DNA of 54,359 nt from JAOUEA01 sp040882605 (GCA_040882605.1 JBBEAY010000074.1:1-54359); one strand, 5' to 3'; shown: positions 23,202 to 32,574, counted from the stretch's first letter. The notes: generated by a model not told the origin, from the letters alone. Made by a program: numbers and translations.

Positions 23202-26200
23202 GTGGGACTCGGCGAGACGCTCGACGTGCTGGTGCGGTCGGAGCCGTTCGAGCGGCTGCTGCTCGAGCGCGCCCGTCCGATCGTGGCCCGGGTCGAGGCT
23301 GGCGAGGACTTCGTGGTCGCTGGGTTGGCGACCGCTCTCGATGCTCCGGTGCTCGCCGTGTCGCCCGGTCCGCGAGAGGCCGACGAGCTCGCGGCCGATC
23401 TCGAGGCGTTCCTCGGGGCCGAGCGGGTGGCACTGCTGCCGGCGTGGGAGGCGCTCCCGTACGAGGGCATCTCGCCCGCGCCCGAGATCGCGGCCCGGCG
23501 GGCGCGAGCGGTCGCCGGTCTTCGAGAGGCGAAGGGTGCGTTCGTGCTCGTCGCACCCGTGCTCGCCGCGATGCATGGCTTGATCCCGACCATCGGCCTG
23601 ACGCCCGCGCTGCAGCTCGTGGCCGGGCTCGAGCTGCCGCCCGACTCGCTCGCCGAGCGGCTCGTCGACCTCGGTTACTCGCGCGCCGACGTGGTCGAGC
23701 ACCGTGGCGAGTTCGCCGTGCGAGGAGGGGTGGTCGATGTCTTCGCGGGCACGGCGCGGCGGCCTGTGCGCCTGGATTACTGGGGCGACGAGATCGAGTC
23801 GATCCGCGAGTTCGTGCCCTCGACGCAGCTCTCGACCGAGCGGGTGGCGCTCGCCGAAGTTCCGGCGACGCGTGAGCTGATCCCCGACGAGGCGCTTCGC
23901 GACCGAGCTCGCGCGGTGGCTGCGAGTGCGCCCGAGCGCTTCGCCGACCAGCTCGAGCGCTTCGCCGACGGGCTGTTCGTCGAGGGGGCCGAGACGCTCG
24001 CGCCATTCCTGTTCGACCGCATGCCGACCCCTGCCGAGCTGCTGCCCGACGGTGGGTGGGTGTTGCTGACTCATGTCCACCGCACCTCGGATCGTGCGAG
24101 GGCGGCCCACCTCGAGGCGGAGGCGCTCGCCGAGGCCACGGCGTGGCCGGCGGCCCACGTGTTCCATGATCTCGACGACGCGCTCGGCTCGCACGTGCGC
24201 GTGCACCTGTCGGAGTTCGCCGAGGGGCTCGACCTCGGTATCACCGGGTGGGGCTCCGCGCAGGGCAACGCGGCCGAGCTCGCGACCCGCGCGGCCGAGC
24301 TCGCCGATGCGGGCCATCGCGTCGTGTTGAGCGGCCGGGGACACGGCTCGCTCGAGCGAGCTCGGGAGATCCTCGACGGGGTCGCTGTCGAGCCCGTGGA
24401 ATCTCCGCTCGCCGATGGGTTCCGGTTCCCGGCGGGCAACCTGGCGGTGATCACCGAGGAAGACCTCTTCGGGTCGCGCCGGCACACTCGCATCGCGCCT
24501 CGGTTCACCCGGCGACGCACCGGTTCGATCGCCGACGAGCTCGAGCCCGGCGACTTCGCGGTGCATCGCATCCACGGCGTCGGGCGGTACACGGGCATCA
24601 CGCACCGCGCGCTCGCCGGCGCCGAGCGCGACTACCTGGTGCTCGAGTACGCCGCCAGCGACAAGCTGTTCGTGCCTTCTGACCAGGTCGGCATGGTCGC
24701 GAAGTACGTGGGAGGCGACGCGCCCCGCCTGCACCGCATGGGCGGCAGCGACTGGGCGCGCGCCACCGCGAAGGTCAAGCGGGCCGTGCGCGACATGGCC
24801 GGCGAGCTCGTGCGTCTCTACACGGTGCGCTTGTCGGTCCCCGGCCACGCGTTCGGCCCCGACACCCCGTGGCAGCAGGAGCTCGAGGATGCGTTCCCGC
24901 ACGAGGAGACGACCGACCAGATCTCGGCGATCGACGAGGTCAAGGCCGACATGATGCTGCCCAAGCCCATGGACCGGCTGATCTGCGGCGACGTCGGGTT
25001 CGGCAAAACCGAGATCGCGATCCGTGCTGCGTTCAAGGCCGTCATGGAAGGCAAGCAGGTCGCAGTGCTCGTGCCGACGACGCTGCTCGCCGAGCAGCAT
25101 TTCATCACCTTCAGCGAACGGTTCGCGCCGTTCCCGGTCACGGTGAAGATGCTGAGCCGGTTCGTGAGTCCCGCCGAGCAGAAGCAGGTCGTCGACGATG
25201 TGAAGACGGGCAAGGTCGACGTGGTGATCGGCACCCACCGGCTGCTCGGCAAGGACATGGCATTCAGCGACCTCGGCCTGCTCGTGGTCGACGAGGAGCA
25301 GCGGTTCGGGGTTGCCCACAAGGAACGGCTGAAGCAGTTCCGCGCGAGCGTCGACGTGCTCACGATGACCGCGACGCCGATCCCGCGAACGCTCGAGATG
25401 GCGCTCACCGGCATCCGCGAGATGAGCACGATCGACACTCCGCCCGAGGACCGACAGCCCGTGCTCACCTACGTGGGCAGCTACGACGAAGGTCTCGCGC
25501 TCGGCGCGGTACGGCGCGAGCTGCTGCGCGAGGGACAGGTCTTCTGGGTGCACAACCGCGTCGCGACGATCGATCGTCAGGCCGCGTGGCTCACCGAGCG
25601 GCTTCCTGAAGCTCGCATCACCGTCGCACACGGCCAGATGGACGAGGCCGACCTCGAGAAGCAGATGATGAGGTTCTGGAACCGCGAGGCCGACGTGTTG
25701 GTCTGCACGGTGATCATCGAGAGCGGTCTCGACGTGCCGAACGCGAACACCCTGGTCGTCGATCGAGCCGACCTGTTGGGGCTCGCGCAGATGTACCAGC
25801 TGCGGGGGCGGGTCGGGCGGTCGACCGAGCGCGCGTTCGCCTACTTCTTCTTCGCGCCCCAACGTGAGATGACCGACGAGGCCCGGGAGCGGCTCGCCAC
25901 GATCAGCGCGCACCAGGCGCTCGGGTCGGGCTTCAAGATCGCGATGAAGGATCTCGAGATCCGGGGCGCCGGCAACATGCTCGGCGCCGAGCAGACCGGT
26001 CACATCGCCGCGGTGGGGTTCGACGCGTACGCGCGCATCTTGCAGGAATCGATGGCCGAGATGAAAGGCGAGCAGATCCCCGAGGAACAGGAGCTCCGCA
26101 TCGACCTACCGGTGAAGGCGTTCGTGCCCCCCGGGTGGATCGCACAGGAAGCCTTGCGCCTCGAGCTGTATCGGCGCATCTCTCTCTCACCCGACCATGC

Positions 26201-26546
26201 AGAGCTCGAGCAGATCCGGGCCGAGACCGTCGATCGCTACGGCGCGCTTCCCGACGAGGTCGAGACGCTGTTCGCTATCGCATCGCTCAGGGTCACGGCG
26301 AAGGCACTCGGCGTCGAGGACATCTCGACCTTCCGTGACCAGGTGCGGCTGAAGCCTGTCGCGATCGCCGAGGCACTGCTGGTCGATCTCGAGGAGCGGG
26401 TGTACCGGGCGAGCTATGCGGGCGAGTCGCGCACCCTGAACCTGGCGCCGGAGCGGGTTTTCGGCAAGGATCTCGTCGCGTTCGTGGAGCGTTGGCTGTT
26501 GGAAGCCGCAACGGGCGACAAGGTGCTACCGAGTAACAGCTCGTAG
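23202..26546 (+). CDS. mfd: Transcription-repair coupling factor Mfd
   Basis: A 1114-aa SF2 translocase that removes RNA polymerase stalled at lesions and recruits UvrA. Order: UvrB-like N-terminal module (LLPAWEALPYEGISPAPEI; VVEHRGEFAVRGGVVDVF), RNAP-interaction Tudor domain (IADELEPGDFAVHRIHGVGRYTG), Walker A GDVGFGKTEIA, VLVPTTLLAEQH, Walker B VVDEEQRFGV, TATPIPRTLEMAL, the TRG/motif VI region (QMYQLRGRVGRS), and a C-terminal TRCF domain. Length is close to typical. The start is a GTG at 23202 behind GGGGGGTGA. Confidence 0.96.
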   Translation: MGLGETLDVLVRSEPFERLLLERARPIVARVEAGEDFVVAGLATALDAPVLAVSPGPREADELAADLEAFLGAERVALLPAWEALPYEGISPAPEIAARRARAVAGLREAKGAFVLVAPVLAAMHGLIPTIGLTPALQLVAGLELPPDSLAERLVDLGYSRADVVEHRGEFAVRGGVVDVFAGTARRPVRLDYWGDEIESIREFVPSTQLSTERVALAEVPATRELIPDEALRDRARAVAASAPERFADQLERFADGLFVEGAETLAPFLFDRMPTPAELLPDGGWVLLTHVHRTSDRARAAHLEAEALAEATAWPAAHVFHDLDDALGSHVRVHLSEFAEGLDLGITGWGSAQGNAAELATRAAELADAGHRVVLSGRGHGSLERAREILDGVAVEPVESPLADGFRFPAGNLAVITEEDLFGSRRHTRIAPRFTRRRTGSIADELEPGDFAVHRIHGVGRYTGITHRALAGAERDYLVLEYAASDKLFVPSDQVGMVAKYVGGDAPRLHRMGGSDWARATAKVKRAVRDMAGELVRLYTVRLSVPGHAFGPDTPWQQELEDAFPHEETTDQISAIDEVKADMMLPKPMDRLICGDVGFGKTEIAIRAAFKAVMEGKQVAVLVPTTLLAEQHFITFSERFAPFPVTVKMLSRFVSPAEQKQVVDDVKTGKVDVVIGTHRLLGKDMAFSDLGLLVVDEEQRFGVAHKERLKQFRASVDVLTMTATPIPRTLEMALTGIREMSTIDTPPEDRQPVLTYVGSYDEGLALGAVRRELLREGQVFWVHNRVATIDRQAAWLTERLPEARITVAHGQMDEADLEKQMMRFWNREADVLVCTVIIESGLDVPNANTLVVDRADLLGLAQMYQLRGRVGRSTERAFAYFFFAPQREMTDEARERLATISAHQALGSGFKIAMKDLEIRGAGNMLGAEQTGHIAAVGFDAYARILQESMAEMKGEQIPEEQELRIDLPVKAFVPPGWIAQEALRLELYRRISLSPDHAELEQIRAETVDRYGALPDEVETLFAIASLRVTAKALGVEDISTFRDQVRLKPVAIAEALLVDLEERVYRASYAGESRTLNLAPERVFGKDLVAFVERWLLEAATGDKVLPSNSS

Positions 26547-26549
26547 ACT
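26544..26549 (+). promoter_or_regulatory. -10-like hexamer (TAGACT) for the parvulin lipoprotein gene
   Basis: TAGACT overlaps the end of mfd (including its TAG stop) and lies 8 nt before the GTG at 26558, so the next operon can start leaderless transcription here. Confidence 0.45.
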
Positions 26550-26557
26550 GGTCGCTC

Positions 26558-27616
26558 GTGGACTCCCGCATGCTTCGCCTTATCGCTATGCCCTTGATCG
26601 CCGCGGCACTGCTGGCCGCCTGTGGCGACGCCCCCGGCCTCGGCGCGGGACCCGCGCCTGCCGCCACCGTCGGCGAGACCGATATCACCGACGATGCGCT
26701 CGCGAAGCAGGCGAAGCTGTTCACGTTCTTGGCAACGCTCGGCCAGCAGCAGTGCGGCGGCGCGCCTGCCGATGGCGAGACGCAGGAAGCGGTCTGCAAC
26801 CGCTTCACCCTGGGCAACATGATCCAGAGCACCTTCGTCGAGGCGTACGCGACGGCCGATGACATCTCGGCAGAGCCTTCTGAGGTCGACGCCATCATCG
26901 CCAACCTCGACCAGCAGCTCACCGCGGAAAAGGTCGACGAGGAGCTCGGCAAGCTCGATCTTGCCAGGACCGACCTCGAGGCTTTCGCGGGTGAGGTGCT
27001 CCTCTTCCAGGCGGTACAGGGCGCCGTCGCTGAAGACGAGCTCGGCGACGAAGAGTTGCGCAAGATCTACGACGCCGAGATCCTAGGATTCACGACGATC
27101 GAGGTCCTGCACATCTTGGTCGACACCGAGGCAGAGGCCCAGGATGTCTACCAGCAGGTGACGGCGCCCGAGGCCACGCGCAAGACTTTCGAAGACCTCG
27201 CGAAGCGAGTCTCCACCGACACGGGTTCGGGAGCCAACGGCGGCAGCCTCGGTGAGGCGGCGGCATCGACCTACGTTCCCGAGTTCGGCGAGGCTGCGGT
27301 CGCACTGCAACCGGGCGAGATCTCCCAGCCCGTGAAGAGCGAGTTCGGCTGGCACGTGATCTACCTCGTCGCCGAGCAGGTCACGCCGTTCGACGAAGCG
27401 AAGGCGAGCCTGCTGCAGGGCGATCAAGGCGCCCTGTTCACCGCGTGGGTACGCCAGCAGGCTGAGGCCGAGGGCGTCGAGGTGAACCCGAAGTACGGAA
27501 GGTTCGACCCCGAGACGCTCACGGTCGTCGCGGTGAACAGCACCGATCCGAGCGCGAACGCCGGACCCAGCGACGGCACAGCCAACGACGGTGACGAGGG
27601 CACGCCCGCGCCGTGA
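26558..27616 (+). CDS. SurA/PrsA-like peptidyl-prolyl isomerase lipoprotein (parvulin domain)
   Basis: A 352-aa lipoprotein. The signal peptide MLRLIAMPLIAAALLAAC ends in a lipobox with the lipidated Cys. A SurA_N-like helical region (about 35-160) precedes a rotamase/parvulin domain (about 175-285: EVLHILVDTEAEAQDVYQQV, GSLGEAAASTYVPEFGEAAVALQPGEIS, SEFGWHVIYL). It should chaperone or isomerise secreted proteins on the outer face of the membrane. The C-terminus is a Thr/Asp/Gly-rich linker. GTG start; its stop overlaps mazG (GTGA). The actinobacterial synteny mfd - lipoprotein - mazG fits. Confidence 0.88.
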   Translation: MDSRMLRLIAMPLIAAALLAACGDAPGLGAGPAPAATVGETDITDDALAKQAKLFTFLATLGQQQCGGAPADGETQEAVCNRFTLGNMIQSTFVEAYATADDISAEPSEVDAIIANLDQQLTAEKVDEELGKLDLARTDLEAFAGEVLLFQAVQGAVAEDELGDEELRKIYDAEILGFTTIEVLHILVDTEAEAQDVYQQVTAPEATRKTFEDLAKRVSTDTGSGANGGSLGEAAASTYVPEFGEAAVALQPGEISQPVKSEFGWHVIYLVAEQVTPFDEAKASLLQGDQGALFTAWVRQQAEAEGVEVNPKYGRFDPETLTVVAVNSTDPSANAGPSDGTANDGDEGTPAP

Positions 27617-28443
27617 CCGGCACGCCCTCGCGCGCGAGCGACGCGCTCGCTCACGTTCCCGAAGGCCCGGTGCCCAGCTCGCAGCAGGGAGCGCGCCTGC
27701 TCGATCTCGTGAGTGTGATGGCGCGCCTGCGCGGTCCGGGCGGGTGCCCCTGGGACGCGGAACAGACCCATCGAACCCTCGCGCATCACCTGCTCGAGGA
27801 GGCGCACGAGCTGCTCGAGGCGATCGATGCCGGTGACGACGATGCGATGCGCGACGAGCTCGGCGATGTGCTGCTGCAGGTCGTCTTCCATGCGCAGATG
27901 GCCGCCGATGAGGGCCGATGGGACATCGACGATGTCGCCCAGGGGCTCGTCGCGAAGCTCGTCTACCGCCATCCGCACGTGTTCGGCGAGGTCGAGGTAA
28001 GCGGCGCCGACGAGGTGCTCGTGAACTGGGAGAAGCTCAAGGCCGCGGAAGCGGGTGAGCGCGCCGCTGTCGACGACGACATCCCGGCCTCTTTGCCCTC
28101 ACTCGCGCGAGCTGCCAAGGTGCAGCGGCGCGCAGCCGGCTGGGGCTTCGAATGGCGTTCGGTCGACTCGGCGCTCGCGGCCCTTCGCGAGGAGGTCGAC
28201 GAGCTCGCCGCCGCGGTGGGTGTTGCCGAGGCAGAGGAAGAGGTCGGCGACGTGCTCTTCGCTACCGTGGCCCTCGCGAGGAAGCTCGGGGTCGACGCCG
28301 AGAGCGCCTTGCGACGCACCGTTCGCACGTTCTCCGAACGGTACGAACGTTTCGTCGAGCTGGCGGCCGAGCGTGGTATCGATGTCGAGTCGGCCGACGA
28401 GCAAGAGCTGCGGGCGCTGTTCCGCGAGGCGCGCGAGGCGTGA
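27613..28443 (+). CDS. mazG: Nucleoside triphosphate pyrophosphohydrolase MazG
   Basis: A 276-aa all-alpha NTP pyrophosphohydrolase that cleans non-canonical (d)NTPs. Two MazG repeats are visible; the N-terminal one carries GGCPWDAEQTHRTL, the EExxE motif in LLEEAHELLEAID and ExxD in DELGDVLLQVVFHAQMA, then VYRHPHVFGEV and NWEKLKAAE. The second repeat includes ALREEVDELAAAV and EEEVGDVLFATVALARKL. The GTG start overlaps the lipoprotein stop and its own stop overlaps the next GTG, so three genes are translationally coupled. Confidence 0.93.
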   Translation: MTGTPSRASDALAHVPEGPVPSSQQGARLLDLVSVMARLRGPGGCPWDAEQTHRTLAHHLLEEAHELLEAIDAGDDDAMRDELGDVLLQVVFHAQMAADEGRWDIDDVAQGLVAKLVYRHPHVFGEVEVSGADEVLVNWEKLKAAEAGERAAVDDDIPASLPSLARAAKVQRRAAGWGFEWRSVDSALAALREEVDELAAAVGVAEAEEEVGDVLFATVALARKLGVDAESALRRTVRTFSERYERFVELAAERGIDVESADEQELRALFREAREA

Positions 28444-29390
28444 TCGGCGAGGTTTCCGTGCCGAGCCGGGGCGACATCGAGGCGGCCCAGGCGCGCATCG
28501 CAGGCCACGTGCGACGAACACCCGTGCTCGAGATGGTGTCCGGATCACTCGGGGCTGAGATGCCGCTCATCCTCAAGCTCGAGCTCTTGCAGGTGACCGG
28601 CTCGTTCAAGCCGCGAGGGGCATTCAACCGCATGCTCACGGCAGACGTGGGGTCGGCCGGCGTGGTGGCCGCGAGCGGCGGCAACTTCGGTCTCGCGGTG
28701 GGCCACGCCGCGCACGCGCTGGGGCACCGGGCCGAGATCTTCGTGCCGTCGACGTCGCCCGCCGCGAAGATCGACAAGGTCCGGGCGACCGGCGCCGAGG
28801 TCCGTGTGATCGACGGCTACTACGACGACGCCGCGGCTGCGGCCGCGACGCGCCGCGACGAGTCCGACGCCGTGTGGATGCATCCTTTCGACCAGTCCGA
28901 GGTGGTAGCCGGTCAAGGCACGATCGGCGCCGAGCTCTCCGAGCAGGTTGCCGACGCCGGCACGCTGCTCGTCGCCGTAGGCGGTGGCGGACTGATCGCC
29001 GGTATCGCCTCGTGGTTCGCCGGTACCGATGTGGGCGTGATCGGGGTCGAGCCTGCGACCTCCCGGTGCCTGCACGCCGCCCTCGCGGACGGTGGGCCGG
29101 TCGATGTGCCCGTGTCGGGACGCGCCGCGGATTCCCTCGGCGCTCGCAGGATCGGTGACATCGCGTTCGGCGTCGCGAGTGCGGGATATATCGATGATGT
29201 CGTGCTGGTGACCGACGAGGCGATCCTCGATGCGCAACGGGCGCTTTGGCGTGAGCTCCGCATGTTCGCCGAGCCCGGCGGCGCCGCGGCGCTCGCGGCC
29301 GTGCGATCAGGCGTGTACGTACCCGCGACGGCTGAGCGGGTAGTGATGCTCGTCTGTGGCGCGAACGGCGACGCCACCGACGTCATGTAG
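28440..29390 (+). CDS. Threonine/serine dehydratase-like PLP enzyme (fold type II)
   Basis: A 316-aa PLP-dependent enzyme of the IlvA/serine racemase family. VTGSFKPRGAFN contains the Schiff-base lysine, AASGGNFGLAVGHAA binds the substrate carboxylate, VAVGGGGLIAGIASW is the phosphate-binding Gly loop and EPGGAAALAAV is the C-terminal loop. There is no ACT regulatory domain, so it resembles catabolic threonine deaminase or serine/hydroxyaspartate dehydratases; the exact substrate is open. Start: GTG overlapping the mazG stop; GTG at 28458 is an alternative. The TAG stop is inside the third palindrome copy. Confidence 0.85.
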   Translation: MIGEVSVPSRGDIEAAQARIAGHVRRTPVLEMVSGSLGAEMPLILKLELLQVTGSFKPRGAFNRMLTADVGSAGVVAASGGNFGLAVGHAAHALGHRAEIFVPSTSPAAKIDKVRATGAEVRVIDGYYDDAAAAAATRRDESDAVWMHPFDQSEVVAGQGTIGAELSEQVADAGTLLVAVGGGGLIAGIASWFAGTDVGVIGVEPATSRCLHAALADGGPVDVPVSGRAADSLGARRIGDIAFGVASAGYIDDVVLVTDEAILDAQRALWRELRMFAEPGGAAALAAVRSGVYVPATAERVVMLVCGANGDATDVM

Positions 29391-29405
29391 TCCAGCTCAG
29401 ACTAG
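29387..29405 (+). repeat. 19-bp palindromic element, copy 3 (after the dehydratase gene)
   Basis: GTAGTCCAGCTCAGACTAG is identical to copy 1 over 18 bp. It includes the stop codon of the dehydratase gene and lies between convergent genes, at the left edge of the block that separates mazG from eno. Confidence 0.6.
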
Positions 29406-29449
29406 AACCGGGCGGCGCCGCAAGTCGCCTGCACCCGCGACGCGGAGCC

Positions 29450-29719
29450 CTATCGGACGTCGCTGCGACCGTGCACCGTGGGCACACCCTTGCGAGCGAA
29501 CGGTCCCTGCTGTCCGTGCCACGGCTCGCGCGCGTACCGCCTGGCCTGCAACGCACCGAGGCCCGTCGCGTCGATGCGTCCCTGCAACACCCAGGGCGCA
29601 GGTTTCGGACTCTCGGCCACGAAGTACCGCTCGAGGGCCATGAGGATCGCGCGCTCTTCCTCGGGCGTGGTGTCGTCGGGGAGCTCGATGCGGCGCTCGC
29701 CCTCGTCGCGGATCGGCAT
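29450..29719 (-). CDS. Acyl-CoA carboxylase epsilon subunit-like protein
   Basis: An 89-aa protein directly downstream of the carboxyltransferase gene (49-bp gap). EERAILMALERYFVAE matches the epsilon-subunit core (PTEEEVAAL.A-like helix) found in actinobacterial acyl-CoA carboxylases (AccE/PccE), followed by a Trp-containing PWVLQGRIDATG and a basic C-terminus. It would stabilise the alpha-beta complex. The ATG at 29719 has GGGGG upstream. Family assignment rests on the pattern and on position. Confidence 0.7.
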   Translation of the reverse strand: MPIRDEGERRIELPDDTTPEEERAILMALERYFVAESPKPAPWVLQGRIDATGLGALQARRYAREPWHGQQGPFARKGVPTVHGRSDVR

Positions 29720-29768
29720 CAACGGACCCCCTGTATCGCGAACATCATGATCATCTCGAACACGGTCC

Positions 29769-31376
29769 CTACAGCGGGATGTTGCCGTGCTTGCGGGCGG
29801 GCACGCTCTCGCGTTTCGTCGAGAGCATGCGCAGCGCCTGGATCAACCGTGTGCGCGTCTCGGCCGGCTCGATCACGTCGTCGATGAATCCGCGCTCGGC
29901 GGCCGCGTACGGCGTCGAGAACTTGTCGCGATACTCCCGGATCAGCTCAGCCTTCTTCTGGCTGGGGTCGGCGGCCTTCTCGATCTCCTTGCGGAACACG
30001 ACGTTCACCGCGCCCTCGGCGCCCATGACCGCGATCTCGGCGGTCGGCCACGCGAACGACACGTCGCTGCGCAGGTGCTTCGAGTTCATGACGAGGTACG
30101 CGCCGCCGTACGCCTTCCGTGTGATCACCGTCATCCGGGGCACGGTCGCCTCGGCGAAGGCATACAGCAGCTTCGCGCCGTGGCGGATGATGCCGTTGTA
30201 CTCCTGCTCCTTGCCCGGCAGGAACCCTGGCACGTCGACCAGCGTGAGGATAGGGATGTTGAACGCGTCGCAGAACCGCACGAACCGGCTCGCCTTCTCG
30301 CTGGCGTCGATGTCGAGCGTGCCGCCTCGCACCTTGGGCTGGTTCGCGATCACGCCGACGCTTCGCCCGTCGAGCCGACCGAAGCCGATCACGATGCTCA
30401 TGGCCCACAAGGGGAACACCTCGAGGAACTCGCCGTCGTCGACGATGTAGCGGATCACCTCGTGCATGTCGTAGGGCTCCTTGGCCCGGTCCGGCACGAT
30501 GTGGGTGAGTGCCTCAGCGTGGCGTTGAGGGTCGTCGGTCGCGGCGTAGGCCGGCGGATCTTCCAAGTTGTTCGAGGGCAAGAAGCTCAACAGGTAGCGC
30601 ACGCGGTTCAGCACATCCTCGTCGTCCTCACCGATGAACGATGCGACGCCGGACTCGGTGGCGTGCGTCATCGCGCCGCCGAGGGCTTCCATCGAGATGT
30701 CCTCACCCGTCACCGTCTTGATCACGTCGGGGCCGGTGATGAACATGTGCGAGGTCTCGCGCACCATGAACGTGAAGTCGGTGATCGCGGGGGAGTAGAC
30801 GGCGCCGCCGGCGCACGGGCCCATGATCACGCTGATCTGCGGGATCACGCCGCTCGCGCGGACGTTCCGCTCGAAGATGTAGCCGTAGCCGGCGAGCGAT
30901 GCCGCGCCTTCCTGGATGCGCGCACCGCCCGAGTCGTTGATCGCCACGAACGGCGCCCCGGTCGACATCGCGAGGTCCATCACCTTCGTGACCTTCTGGG
31001 CGTGCACCTCGCCCATGGAACCTCCGAAGACGGTGAAGTCCTGACTCGCGACGAACACCTTGCGTCCGTCGACGGTGCCGTAACCAGTGATGATGCCGTC
31101 GCCCGGCGGGCGCTTGCGCTCCATGCCGAAGTCGTGCGAGCGGTGCACCGCGAACGGGTCGGTCTCGACGAACGATCCCTTGTCCATGAGCACGTCGAGG
31201 CGTTCACGTGCGGTGAGCTTGCCTTTGTCGTGCTGCTTCTTCGCGGCGTCGCGTCCACCGGGAGTCGCGGCCGCCTTCCGACGCTTGCGGAGCTCCTCGA
31301 TGCGGTCTTCGACGGTTCTGTCGGGCTCGCCGCCGCCTGCGCTGGTTCCGGGAAGGTCGTTGTCCGTGGTCACCAT
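29769..31376 (-). CDS. accD: Acyl-CoA (propionyl-CoA) carboxylase, beta/carboxyltransferase subunit
   Basis: A 535-aa biotin-dependent carboxyltransferase transferring CO2 from carboxybiotin to acyl-CoA, giving (methyl)malonyl-CoA. KLTARERLDVLMDKGSFVETD is the typical N-terminus; FTVFGGSMGEVHAQKV, NDSGGARIQEG, MGPCAGGAVYSPAITDF and the C-terminal DVPGFLPGKEQEYNGIIRHGAKLL, RKAYGGAYLVMNSK are catalytic-core elements. The epimerase and Ccr genes nearby favour propionyl-CoA as substrate. A TACACT hexamer ends 6 nt before the ATG. The biotin-carrying alpha subunit is not in this window. Confidence 0.93.
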   Translation of the reverse strand: MVTTDNDLPGTSAGGGEPDRTVEDRIEELRKRRKAAATPGGRDAAKKQHDKGKLTARERLDVLMDKGSFVETDPFAVHRSHDFGMERKRPPGDGIITGYGTVDGRKVFVASQDFTVFGGSMGEVHAQKVTKVMDLAMSTGAPFVAINDSGGARIQEGAASLAGYGYIFERNVRASGVIPQISVIMGPCAGGAVYSPAITDFTFMVRETSHMFITGPDVIKTVTGEDISMEALGGAMTHATESGVASFIGEDDEDVLNRVRYLLSFLPSNNLEDPPAYAATDDPQRHAEALTHIVPDRAKEPYDMHEVIRYIVDDGEFLEVFPLWAMSIVIGFGRLDGRSVGVIANQPKVRGGTLDIDASEKASRFVRFCDAFNIPILTLVDVPGFLPGKEQEYNGIIRHGAKLLYAFAEATVPRMTVITRKAYGGAYLVMNSKHLRSDVSFAWPTAEIAVMGAEGAVNVVFRKEIEKAADPSQKKAELIREYRDKFSTPYAAAERGFIDDVIEPAETRTRLIQALRMLSTKRESVPARKHGNIPL

Positions 31377-31382
31377 GACCGG

Positions 31383-31388
31383 AGTGTA
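31383..31388 (-). promoter_or_regulatory. -10-like hexamer (TACACT) for accD
   Basis: TACACT on the minus strand, 6 nt upstream of the accD ATG: leaderless geometry. Confidence 0.4.
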
Positions 31389-31429
31389 GTCCCGGGCTTC
31401 CGGGGCGAGCGGGCGCGGCGAGAACGTCC

Positions 31430-31912
31430 TCAGCCGCAGCGGCGGCCGCCCCAGGGGCCCCAGCCGATGTCGTGCGCCATGCGGATCGACACGATCGCGT
31501 TCGTGCGTCCGCTCAGGATGCGCCGCGGCAACTGCCACGTGCGCTGCGCGTAGGCGTCGTAGTTGCCGTGCCAGTAGTCGACGTGCTGCTGGAACAGGCC
31601 CTTGTTGAGCCCGTCACCCGACTCTGCCCACGGAAGCAGCCCGCTCTCACGTTTGGCGATGCATAGCGCGGCCGCCTCGCCGCCGGGCACCGTCCAGCGG
31701 GCGACCGCGCACCTGATCTGTGCCCTGGAATGTTCGCGCACCGTCTGACCGACTTCGCGATGGAAGTCGCACGGTCCCGCCACGTGACGTGCCGAGGCGA
31801 TGGGCGCCAGGGCCACGAGGAGTGAGACCGCGAGCGTGACCACGATCGTTCGAGCGGTACGTGTCGCCGATGTGAGGATCGTGTCTCGCCCCCGGTCGAG
31901 TTCGTACGCCAA
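31430..31912 (-). CDS. Secreted lysozyme/transglycosylase-like protein
   Basis: A 160-aa exported protein. Residues about 20-41 form a signal peptide (TIVVTLAVSLLVALAPIASA). The mature part has AALCIAKRESGLLPWAES with a candidate catalytic Glu, NKGLFQQHVDYW and NAIVSIRMAHDIGWGPWG, the layout of SLT/lysozyme-like muralytic domains, with Cys residues that could pair. The start codon appears to be TTG at 31912; in-frame GTG codons inside the signal sequence are possible but would shorten it. It may supply the muralytic activity that the RpfB-like protein lacks; this is inference. Confidence 0.7.
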   Translation of the reverse strand: MAYELDRGRDTILTSATRTARTIVVTLAVSLLVALAPIASARHVAGPCDFHREVGQTVREHSRAQIRCAVARWTVPGGEAAALCIAKRESGLLPWAESGDGLNKGLFQQHVDYWHGNYDAYAQRTWQLPRRILSGRTNAIVSIRMAHDIGWGPWGGRRCG

Positions 31913-31995
31913 GCGTCACCGACCGGGGAAGGAATGGGATCGTGCCGGCGACGGCACCCGGGAACCCTAGCAGCGGTCCCGTTGAAGCGTCGACC

Positions 31996-32547
31996 TCAGA
32001 GATCGACGCGGCCACCGACGCGCCAGTAGACGCCGCCTGCACGATCGAGCAAGCCTGAGTCGACGAGATATCGCCGCAGCGCCGCGTAGTCGTTGTGGAA
32101 GCGTCCGACGATCACGTTGACCTCCTTCTCGTCGTACCGCTCGCCGGGTTCGAACTCCGAGGCGATGCGCTCGAGCACGATGCGCCGCTTCGACTCCTTG
32201 GCGGGGATCTCGATGAGACGCCCGTTGCGGAAAAACGTGCGCAGCACGACTTCCTCCACTTCGTTAGCGGCGCCGAGGGCGAGCCCAGTCTCGCGCGACG
32301 GCCCGACCTGCTCCGCGGCCCAGCGCAGGGTCTCAGGGTCGAGCCGGTAGCTGTGCCGATCGTCGTTCACGCGCACGACGCCGGTGGCGGTGAGCCGGTT
32401 CAGATGCTTGCGGACCCGCGCGAGCGGCACGCCGATCGCGCCCGCCAGCTCGGAGGGGGAACGGTCCCCGAGCGCGAGCGCACCGGCGATCGCCAGCCGC
32501 TCCGGGTCGGCGAGCGCGCGCAGGATCTCATCGGGGGTCTCTGCCAT
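31996..32547 (-). CDS. ArsR-like HTH regulator with C-terminal DUF2087 domain
   Basis: A 183-aa regulator. EILRALADPERLAIAGALALGDRSPSELAGAIGVPLARVRKHLNRLTATGVVRV is a winged helix of ArsR type; residues about 110-180 (GRLIEIPAKESKRRIVLERIASEFEPGERYDEKEVNVIVGRFHNDYAALRRYLVDSGLL) form DUF2087, which occurs fused to such regulators. It lacks an obvious Cys metal site. AGAAGGA at 7 nt sets the ATG at 32547. It is divergent, only 27 bp from the nuclease-like gene, so it probably controls that gene. Confidence 0.88.
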   Translation of the reverse strand: MAETPDEILRALADPERLAIAGALALGDRSPSELAGAIGVPLARVRKHLNRLTATGVVRVNDDRHSYRLDPETLRWAAEQVGPSRETGLALGAANEVEEVVLRTFFRNGRLIEIPAKESKRRIVLERIASEFEPGERYDEKEVNVIVGRFHNDYAALRRYLVDSGLLDRAGGVYWRVGGRVDL

Positions 32548-32562
32548 GTCGGTCCTTCTGCA

Positions 32563-32568
32563 TACCAT
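32563..32568 (+). promoter_or_regulatory. -10-like hexamer (TACCAT) for the nuclease-like gene
   Basis: TACCAT lies 6 nt before the GTG at 32575 in a 27-bp divergent gap, so the divergent regulator's transcript must cross it. Confidence 0.45.
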
Positions 32569-32574
32569 GCCCAG

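Noticed and set aside
23187..26003. 938-aa minus-strand ORF antisense to mfd
   Set aside because: Covers a complete, well-conserved mfd; its translation is His/Arg/Gly-rich with no recognisable domain.
29787..31553. 588-aa plus-strand ORF antisense to accD
   Set aside because: Antisense to a clear carboxyltransferase; no domain and His/Arg/Asp-rich composition.
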